DNA of 64,000 bases, from the NCBI GenBank assembly GCA_016872605.1, contig VGZI01000003.1:45329-109328 (forward strand), given 5' to 3'. Shown in pieces: positions 17,886-23,716 of the stretch (the stretch's first letter is position 1; every line of letters begins with the position of its first letter). The stretch is from Planctomycetota bacterium. Lineage in GTDB: Bacteria; Planctomycetota; Planctomycetia; Gemmatales; Gemmataceae. The notes below the pieces were generated by a model. The model was not told where the DNA came from and did not search any database. It was given only the letters and a program-made list of their open reading frames with translations. The position numbers were made by a program, and so were the translations under genes.

Positions 17886-18533
17886 CTACTTCAATTCCTT
17901 AAATCGAATATTGCGGAACACGACCTCCATGGCCGGACCGCCGTGGATTTGAAACGCGATGATTCCTTCGTCGGGAAGTTCCTTGCGGTTCTTGCCTTCG
18001 GACGCCCACTTCTTGTCGAACTCTTGATCGACGGTGGTTTCGCCGTTGAGCTTGATGGTGACGTGTTTGCCGATGCATTTGATGTAGTAATCGTTGAATT
18101 CGCCTTCCTTGAGGACCTTTTTGACGAGCTTGCCGTCGGCCGCCTTCATCATGCCGCCGAAGTTTTCACCGTAGAGGCTGCCCCAGTAAGGTCCACCCAT
18201 GTCGCATTGCGGGCCGGTGACGGCGAACTTGTCCTTGTTATGGATATGGCTGCGAATCTGGATGCCGCTGTTGCCCGACTTCGTTAGCCGAACCTCGAAC
18301 TGCAACTCAAAGTCCTTGTATTTTTTCTTGCTGCACAGAAAGGTGTTGTAGTTGATTCCCTTGGGCGCGGTTGAACCGACGATGGCGCTTTCCTTGACCG
18401 ACCAGAATTGGTCGAGCAAGCCTTCGAAGCCGGCCAGATCTTTGCCGTTGAAGAACGGCTTATCGTCGCCGGCGTGGGCGGATGAAACCGTGAGCATTGC
18501 GCCAATCGCAAGAGTCCAGACTGAATTCTTCAT
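17886..18533 (-). CDS. Secreted DUF1080 (3-keto-disaccharide hydrolase-like) protein
   Basis: A 215-residue exported protein with signal peptide (SVWTLAIGAMLTVSSAHA) and a single DUF1080 jelly-roll domain: FFNGKDLAGFEGLLDQFWSV, FELQFEVRLTKSGNSGIQIR, and the tail IIAFQIHGGPAMEVVFRNIR. Some characterised relatives cleave 3-keto-glycosides after oxidation of the sugar at C3. AGAGGA precedes the ATG at 18533; the track start is 17 codons further upstream without a site. It could work with exported Gfo/Idh enzymes such as the one at 3188-4669 (inference). The domain call is certain; activity on a particular sugar is not. Confidence 0.9.
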   Translation of the reverse strand: MKNSVWTLAIGAMLTVSSAHAGDDKPFFNGKDLAGFEGLLDQFWSVKESAIVGSTAPKGINYNTFLCSKKKYKDFELQFEVRLTKSGNSGIQIRSHIHNKDKFAVTGPQCDMGGPYWGSLYGENFGGMMKAADGKLVKKVLKEGEFNDYYIKCIGKHVTIKLNGETTVDQEFDKKWASEGKNRKELPDEGIIAFQIHGGPAMEVVFRNIRFKELK

Positions 18534-18583
18534 GATGAAATCCTCTGAAGGTAAATACGCGTAGTGCAGGCGGCTCGCCTGCA

Positions 18584-19018
18584 CTACGGGGCAGGTTGAT
18601 CCTCTTTTTTCGCCGGCTCGGCTTCACGGCGCAATCGATCGAGCACGCCGTTGATGAACGCCGACGAATCGGCCGTGCCGAAGCGCCGCGCCAGTTCGAT
18701 CGCTTCATCGAAAGCGACGGCGGGCGGCGTATCCTTCATGAACAAAAGCTCAAACGCGCCGATACGCAGGATGTTGCGATCGACCGCCGGCATGCGCGAC
18801 AGCTTCCAGTTCTCGGCCGCCGCGGATATTTTTGCATCGATCTCCTGCAAGTTGGCGACTATGCCGTCGAACAGGAGCCAGCAGAAGGTGCGGATGCCCG
18901 TTTCCTTGAGCCGATCAGACGCGAAATGCTCCAGGGCGGCGCGGTCGATCCTCGCGTTCTGCTCGCGCTGATAGAGCAGCTGCAATGCGACCTCACGTCC
19001 TCGCGATCGACGGCTCAT
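18584..19018 (-). CDS. nusB: Transcription antitermination factor NusB
   Basis: RNA-binding protein that joins NusE (S10) at boxA to suppress termination, mainly in rRNA operons. The 144 residues begin MSRRSRGREVALQLLYQREQ, the classic NusB opening. They continue with VDRNILRIGAFELLFMKDTPP and AIELARRFGTADSSAFINGVLDRL, all conserved. It lies downstream of ribH on the same strand, an order seen in many bacteria, with a 100-base gap that holds a palindromic repeat. No strong Shine-Dalgarno is visible. Identification is certain. Confidence 0.95.
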   Translation of the reverse strand: MSRRSRGREVALQLLYQREQNARIDRAALEHFASDRLKETGIRTFCWLLFDGIVANLQEIDAKISAAAENWKLSRMPAVDRNILRIGAFELLFMKDTPPAVAFDEAIELARRFGTADSSAFINGVLDRLRREAEPAKKEDQPAP

Positions 19019-19073
19019 GCGGAAGTACCAAGGAAACGAGTTCCGAACTCATGTTAGCGAAGAACGAGACCCC

Positions 19074-19106
19074 TGGCGAGCCGAGCTCCGTAAGGAGCCG
19101 GTTGAT
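19074..19106 (+). repeat. GGCGAGCCGAG...CCGGTTGAT repeat, copy 1
   Basis: A 33-base unit (TGGCGAGCCGAGCTCCGTAA then GGAGCCGGTTGAT) with an internal GCTCC/GGAGC stem. Related copies lie at 55212-55245 and, on the other strand, 57628-57660. Here it separates nusB from ribH. Confidence 0.6.
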
Positions 19107-19118
19107 GAAATGCACGCA

Positions 19119-19583
19119 TCACGCCAGCGTCTTGAGCAGATTGGCCATCTCGATGGCGGCGAGAGCGACGTCGGCCCCTTTGTTCCCAGCTTTGCCACCG
19201 GCGCGATCATGAGCTTGCTCGTCGGTATCGCAGGTCAGAACGCCGAACAGCACCGGAACGCCCGTCGTTAGCCCGGCTTGCAGGATGCCGTCGGCCGCGG
19301 CCTTGCAAACGTAATCATAATGATCGGTATCGCCGCGAATGACGGCGCCCAGGCAGATGACGGCCGCGTAGCGATTCGAGGCCGCCAAGCGCTGCGCAAC
19401 GAGCGGAAGCTCGAACGCGCCGGGGACCCAGACGAGCGTGATCGCATCGTCCGGTATCCCTTTGCTACGGAGCGTTCCTTGTGCGCCGGCGACGAGTTTC
19501 TCGACGACCTCGTGATTAAACTTCGATGCGACGATCGCGAAACGACCCGTCGGGGGCCATTGCGATCCTTCGAAGGCGGGCAT
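19119..19583 (-). CDS. ribH: 6,7-dimethyl-8-ribityllumazine synthase
   Basis: Penultimate enzyme of riboflavin synthesis, condensing 5-amino-6-ribitylaminouracil with dihydroxybutanone phosphate. The 154 residues contain RFAIVASKFNHEVVEKLVAG, the WVPGAFELPLVAQRLA substrate loop, the CLGAVIRGDTDHYDYVC loop with the catalytic region, and GVPVLFGVLTCDTDEQAHDR with AGGKAGNKG. Length is typical. It sits immediately 5' of nusB on the same strand and one base after the HicA stop codon, so these genes may share a transcript. Other riboflavin genes are not in the window. Confidence 0.96.
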   Translation of the reverse strand: MPAFEGSQWPPTGRFAIVASKFNHEVVEKLVAGAQGTLRSKGIPDDAITLVWVPGAFELPLVAQRLAASNRYAAVICLGAVIRGDTDHYDYVCKAAADGILQAGLTTGVPVLFGVLTCDTDEQAHDRAGGKAGNKGADVALAAIEMANLLKTLA

Positions 19584-19584
19584 G

Positions 19585-19791
19585 TCACATCCTCGCTAAG
19601 AACTCTTCTACGGTCCATCCCGCTTGGCGGAGAATGGATCGAAGCGTCTTGGGCTTGAGATCTCGATTGTGATAGGGAACCGTGACCAAGTGAGGAGGGT
19701 CGGAATCGTCGACATGGGGCCGGTGTTTCGTTGACTGAGGCAAACGAAAACCGTTGCGCTCCAGGATGCGTATGACATCGGCCGGCTTCAA
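19585..19791 (-). CDS. hicA: HicA-family toxin-like protein (TTG start)
   Basis: A small dsRBD-fold protein of the HicA mRNA-interferase family. The 68 residues read (M)[19 protein letters not shown], contain a STKHRPH segment where the catalytic His lies, and end with VTVPYHNRDLKPKTLRSILRQ, the family signature. The TTG start is chosen because it gives the normal HicA length and its last two bases overlap the HicB stop (TTGA), implying translational coupling. The longer track frame only overlaps HicB. The usual GSH around the active His is replaced by TKH, so activity is uncertain. HicA toxins cleave mRNA until HicB neutralises them. Confidence 0.8.
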   Translation of the reverse strand: MKPADVIRILERNGFRLPQSTKHRPHVDDSDPPHLVTVPYHNRDLKPKTLRSILRQAGWTVEEFLARM

Positions 19792-20030
19792 AGCCGGGAG
19801 CCGGGAGCCGCTCCTGCCTCCACTCCGATTCTCTCGCTGCGAACTTCCTCGGGAAACGGCAATTTCAATTCCTTTAGACACGCTAACGAATTCTCGATCG
19901 CGTCCTTCGCCATATCGTGAGCCTCGGCTAGCGTCTTGCCGTCTGTGGTGATCCCCAAAGCAGGAATGTGAGCGTAAAAGCCGCCGTCCTCGGCTTTTTC
20001 GTACATCACTGTGTAAACCGCGCGTTCCAA
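19788..20030 (-). CDS. hicB: HicB-family antitoxin-like protein
   Basis: An 80-residue protein with the HicB-type partial RNase-H-like fold: [40 protein letters not shown], then a long helix. There is no DNA-binding C-terminal domain, so it is a short HicB variant. The start is TTG at 20030 with GAGGT six bases upstream. It overlaps the HicA frame by four bases. Antitoxin-before-toxin order is opposite to the textbook hicAB but is seen in many genomes. It lies between rho and ribH, so the pair may have been inserted in a housekeeping block. Confidence 0.8.
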   Translation of the reverse strand: MERAVYTVMYEKAEDGGFYAHIPALGITTDGKTLAEAHDMAKDAIENSLACLKELKLPFPEEVRSERIGVEAGAAPGSRL

Positions 20031-20090
20031 GATATTACCTCATGTTCTACCGCTTGCGGCGTACCAGCGGCTGCTACGCCGCAATCACCA

Positions 20091-21566
20091 TCACGCCAGG
20101 TTCAGCGTCTTCAAGAATTCGCCGTTCGACTTGGTTCGCCCCATGCGGTTGATGAGAAGCTCCATTGCTTCCACCGGGTTCATGTCGCTCAACACCTTAC
20201 GCAAGATGTAGGTCATGCGCAGTTCGTCAGGCGTCGCAAGCAGCTCTTCCTTTCGTGTGCCGGAGGCGTTGACGTCGATCGCTGGCCAGACGCGTTTGTC
20301 GACGAGTCGGCGATCGAGGTGCAGTTCCATGTTGCCGGTGCCCTTGAATTCTTCGAAGATCACTTCGTCCATACGGCTGCCGGTGTCGATGAGGGCGGTG
20401 GCGAGGATCGTCAAGCTGCCCCCTTCCTCGATGTTGCGAGCGGCGCCGAAGAAGCGCTTCGGCTTGTGCAGGGCGTTGGCGTCGATGCCGCCGGAGAGAA
20501 TCTTGCCGGAATGCTGAGTCTCGTTGTTCCACGCGCGAGCCAAGCGCGTGATCGAATCGAGCAGGATGACGACATCATGGCCAAACTCGACCATGCGTTT
20601 AGCCTTCTCGATAACCATCTCGCTGACCTGCACATGTCGGCTCGACGGTTCATCGAATGTGGACGACACGACCTCGGAATGCTCGCTGCGGACGCTGCGC
20701 TCCATGTCGGTGACTTCTTCGGGCCGTTCGTCGATCAAGAGGACGATGACGTAACATTCGGGATGGTTGTGCAGGATGCTCTTGGCCATCTTCTGTAAAA
20801 GGACCGTCTTTCCGGTGCGAGGAGGCGCGACGATCAGGCCGCGCTGCCCTTTGCCGATCGGCGTGACCAGATCGACGATGCGCATGTTGATCTCGGCCGA
20901 CTCGAGTTCGAGCTTGAGCCGTTCGTTCGGGTGCAGCGGCGTGAGATCGTCGAAAACGACTTTTTGCGTGAGCAACTCGGGGTTGTCGTAATTGATCGCC
21001 TCGACGCGCAAAAGCGCGAAGTAGCGTTCGTTTTCTTTCGGTGGCCGAATCTGCCCGGAGACGACGCTGCCGGTGCGCAGGCCGAAGCGGCGAATTTGGC
21101 TAGGCGAGATATAAATGTCGTCCGGGCAGGGCATGTAGTTGTAGTCGGGGCTGCGCAGGAAGCCGAAGCCGTCGGGCAGCGTTTCGAGCGTGCCTTCACC
21201 GAACATCAGGCCGTTCTGTTTGACACGTTCCTTGAGAATCTTGAAGATGAGGTCTTGCTTCTTAAGCCCCGAATACTCAACGAGATTCTCTTCTTTGGCG
21301 ACCTTGAGCAGCTGCGCCATCGTCATCTGCTGCAGTTCCGAGATGTGCGTTTCGCCGCGCTTGATCTGCTCATAGCGGCTGTTGGTCTCGGCGTCGAAGC
21401 CGATGTGCTCTTGCTCATCGAGGTTGGTCGCGGTGGGGGGCGCCGCGTTGGCGGGCCTTTCCTCGTCCAATATGTCGTGGCCGAATGCGCTCGGCTCCTC
21501 CGGCTTGTTGGAACGGGGGCGCGGGCGCGTCGGTGCGCCTTCCTTTCGGCCTCGGAAATCCGGCAT
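20091..21566 (-). CDS. rho: Transcription termination factor Rho
   Basis: Hexameric RNA-dependent ATPase that ends transcription at rut sites. It has 491 residues. A charged N-terminal extension of about 65 residues (proline/arginine-rich) precedes the N-terminal helical domain ([20 protein letters not shown]) and the cold-shock RNA-binding domain ([20 protein letters not shown]). The motor follows: Walker [15 protein letters not shown], Walker [17 protein letters not shown]-loop [20 protein letters not shown] and R-loop [19 protein letters not shown] lies before the ATG. Identification is certain; the extension is longer than in E. coli, as is common outside Proteobacteria. Confidence 0.98.
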   Translation of the reverse strand: MPDFRGRKEGAPTRPRPRSNKPEEPSAFGHDILDEERPANAAPPTATNLDEQEHIGFDAETNSRYEQIKRGETHISELQQMTMAQLLKVAKEENLVEYSGLKKQDLIFKILKERVKQNGLMFGEGTLETLPDGFGFLRSPDYNYMPCPDDIYISPSQIRRFGLRTGSVVSGQIRPPKENERYFALLRVEAINYDNPELLTQKVVFDDLTPLHPNERLKLELESAEINMRIVDLVTPIGKGQRGLIVAPPRTGKTVLLQKMAKSILHNHPECYVIVLLIDERPEEVTDMERSVRSEHSEVVSSTFDEPSSRHVQVSEMVIEKAKRMVEFGHDVVILLDSITRLARAWNNETQHSGKILSGGIDANALHKPKRFFGAARNIEEGGSLTILATALIDTGSRMDEVIFEEFKGTGNMELHLDRRLVDKRVWPAIDVNASGTRKEELLATPDELRMTYILRKVLSDMNPVEAMELLINRMGRTKSNGEFLKTLNLA

Positions 21567-21830
21567 GACGATTCCTCCTCAATATGCTGGCACGAGATTG
21601 GAGGTTCTGTTCCTCACTCGCGAAGTGGCACGAGGTGTCGGGTGCGCTTCGCGAACACGCCAGCGGCAGGCTCAGGGGTGATGCAGCAGCGATTCTATCG
21701 GATCGTGGTTGCATGTCACGGCTTCGTGGCCGCGACTTTGGTTAGCGTGACGTGCGTCGCAAGACGGCGTCATCCTTCGGGCGAGGTTCTTCGGGGAGCG
21801 ACACTCGGGGATAATGATTGTTTGATTGTA

Positions 21831-22430
21831 TCAGATAACTTTCCAGCGCTCTAGGGCATCTTTGACCTGGGGCAATATTTTTTCCGGACCGGAGTCATTG
21901 AAAATCACGGCGTCGGCGCGAGCTTTCTTTTCGTTAAGAGACATCTGTGAGGACTCACGCCGGGCCAGCTCCGCGTCGTCCCAGCCGCGTTTTTCCTTGA
22001 GGCGTTCGAGCCGAACGTCGCGCGGCGCGTCGACGAATACGATCTTGTCGCAGCGCCGATGCCAGCCGGCTTCCAACATGATGGCAGCGTCGAGCACGAC
22101 AAATCGCGTCCCCCTTCGCGATTGTGCCTGGTCGATCTCCGCCCCGATGCGTTCTTCGATAAAGGGAAACACGAGCGCTTCCAGCGCAGCCAGTTCCTCA
22201 TGATTGGAGAATACGATCCGTGCAATCGTGCGACGATCGGGAAATCCCTGATCATTGAGGATGCGAGGGCCCCAGCGTTCGACGAGCTTGGCACGAATGT
22301 CCGGCTGTCGCAAGGCGTCGTGCCCGAATGCGTCAGCGGAAACGAGATGGCCGCCGAGCGATTGCATGGTCTGGGCGACCAGGCTCTTACCGCTGCCGAT
22401 GCCTCCGATGATGCCGATGACGGGGAGCAT
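21831..22430 (-). CDS. coaE: Dephospho-CoA kinase
   Basis: Last enzyme of coenzyme A synthesis, phosphorylating the ribose 3'-hydroxyl of dephospho-CoA. The 199 residues have the P-loop GIIGGIGSGKSLVAQTMQSL, LVSADAFGHDALRQP, FVVLDAAIMLEAGWHRRCDKIVFV and the lid RLERLKEKRGWDDAELARRE. The ATG at 22430 is two bases after the stop of the DUF5615-like gene; the track start, a TTG four codons earlier, overlaps that gene. Tight spacing indicates one transcript with the DUF433/DUF5615 pair. Identification is certain. Confidence 0.95.
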   Translation of the reverse strand: MLPVIGIIGGIGSGKSLVAQTMQSLGGHLVSADAFGHDALRQPDIRAKLVERWGPRILNDQGFPDRRTIARIVFSNHEELAALEALVFPFIEERIGAEIDQAQSRRGTRFVVLDAAIMLEAGWHRRCDKIVFVDAPRDVRLERLKEKRGWDDAELARRESSQMSLNEKKARADAVIFNDSGPEKILPQVKDALERWKVI

Positions 22431-22432
22431 GA

Positions 22433-22795
22433 CTAACGCCAATGGTTGAGGACGATGAATTGGTCCGTGATCGGCACGTTGGCCGCGAGCAGGTTTCGAA
22501 TGGCCCTTGCCACCCGCGCGGGCGGCATGTCGCGATTGGGATCGTTGTCCCGACAGACGACGAGAATTCCAACGTGGTGCCCGCCTAGATCGATCACGAG
22601 CCGATGCAAGTCCAGAAAATCGTCGTGATTGCCAGTGAGTATCGCGCGATTGTCCAATGTCGCATGTCGGGGGTGGACGGGATCGTCCTCCCCCGAAAGT
22701 CCAACGTCTGCTGGAATTTGAACGTCGTGCCCCTCATTTCGCAACAGGCGCGTCAACAGGGCCGACACACTATCGTCATCCAGACAGAGCCTCAT
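22433..22795 (-). CDS. DUF5615-family PIN-like protein
   Basis: A 120-residue PIN-like nuclease-fold protein. It starts MRLCLDDDSVSALLTRLLRN with acidic residues at the expected first metal site and has GHDVQIPADVGLSG. RAILTGNHDDFLDLHRL (a T-x-D/N-DF motif) matches the DUF5615/Mut7-C-like group. Such genes usually follow a DUF433 gene and are regarded as putative toxins. Here the DUF433 gene overlaps its start by four bases (ATGA arrangement), and coaE follows two bases later. The toxin role is inferred from context and family only. Confidence 0.75.
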   Translation of the reverse strand: MRLCLDDDSVSALLTRLLRNEGHDVQIPADVGLSGEDDPVHPRHATLDNRAILTGNHDDFLDLHRLVIDLGGHHVGILVVCRDNDPNRDMPPARVARAIRNLLAANVPITDQFIVLNHWR

Positions 22796-23130
22796 GCGCG
22801 ATGCATCCGTTTGATCTGCGCGATCTCCTGCGGCGACAGCCGACCGTTAGGACTCGCAGCGACGGCGTCCATCAAGGCCTTCTGCCGCGCGTAGTCGGCC
22901 AACAACTCCGGCGGATTTGACTGGCAATACTCGATCGATTCCAGCACCGCCTCTACGGGCACATTGTAGTCGAGGGCAGCTTCTTCCGGCGTCATCGGCT
23001 CGGAGTTAAAGCACAGCCCGTACAGGGTTCGAGCTCGAATGCGCGTGCCTCGGACGCAAAGCTGTTTGTACGACGAGGGCTTCGGGTCGGGAGCCAGATA
23101 TTTCCAGACTTTCGGCGGATTTGTGCTCAT
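22792..23130 (-). CDS. DUF433 domain protein (putative antitoxin)
   Basis: A 112-residue protein with a DUF433-type winged-helix core: KQLCVRGTRIRARTLYGLCF, MTPEEAALDYNVPVEAVLES and IEYCQSNPPELLADYA. DUF433 proteins are small DNA-binding-like proteins commonly paired with PIN-like DUF5615 proteins, as here, and are taken as antitoxins. An additional C-terminal tail (GRLSPQEIAQIKRMHRA) is present. The gene heads the cluster DUF433-DUF5615-coaE. The family is well supported; the partner relation is inferred from the four-base overlap. Confidence 0.75.
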   Translation of the reverse strand: MSTNPPKVWKYLAPDPKPSSYKQLCVRGTRIRARTLYGLCFNSEPMTPEEAALDYNVPVEAVLESIEYCQSNPPELLADYARQKALMDAVAASPNGRLSPQEIAQIKRMHRA

Positions 23131-23246
23131 ACGTGTGTTTTACCACGCTCTGACCTTAGATGACAGTGCACTTGGCGCGCTCGGCGTTTTTTGCAGAGAT
23201 AGGGGCGGATTCCAGTGCTTCGGGAGTTCAGAAGTGTTTACGCTTG

Positions 23247-23272
23247 GCGCTCGCATGGCGCCACGCGAGCGC
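23247..23272. repeat. Palindrome upstream of the DUF433 gene
   Basis: GCGCTCGC and GCGAGCGC flank an inner TGGCGCCA. It lies in the roughly 590-base stretch 23131-23716 between polA and the DUF433 gene. That stretch otherwise contains only a weak ORF (23301-23702) and presumably the promoter of the DUF433-coaE cluster. Confidence 0.55.
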
Positions 23273-23300
23273 AAATAGGCTGGTTCAGAACCTCGACGGG

Positions 23301-23702
23301 TCATCGCTGGTATGACGGGAATGGCGGAAACTCTCGGATGCGCCCCGGCCCCACAGGCGCGCCGGACAGACCGTAATTTGGGACTGCCCAGAACATGGGG
23401 GGATACTGCAAATACAAAGGCGGGGCGAAGGCATCACGTCCACGAACTCTGGAATACATCTTGTAAAACACTGCTCCAAAAATCTCATGACGGTCCACGC
23501 GGCATTCGAAGTTCATTTGCTTGCCGGGAAATCGATAACTCATCGTCTGCCAATGTGTGGGGCCGGGCAAGGTGCGCTGGCAAAAGAGGCACAGGCGGCC
23601 AGAATAAATCCAACCATCGCGGCTCCAATGAGAATCCGGTCTCGTTGGGGTCGTCATCGGCGGAATAACCGGCAAAGTTGAGTTTTCGACGGGCAAAAGC
23701 AT
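23301..23702 (-). CDS. Possible hypothetical protein (weak)
   Basis: A 133-codon ORF beginning 14 bases after the polA stop codon on the same strand. The peptide has an odd composition (rich in P, F, R, Y) with a CLFCQR segment and no recognisable domain. No Shine-Dalgarno is visible. It could be a fast-evolving small gene or chance; composition does not decide. Listed because it fills an otherwise empty stretch and could be co-transcribed with polA. Confidence 0.25.
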   Translation of the reverse strand: MLLPVENSTLPVIPPMTTPTRPDSHWSRDGWIYSGRLCLFCQRTLPGPTHWQTMSYRFPGKQMNFECRVDRHEIFGAVFYKMYSRVRGRDAFAPPLYLQYPPMFWAVPNYGLSGAPVGPGRIREFPPFPSYQR

Positions 23703-23716
23703 GGTTCCGATGAAAT

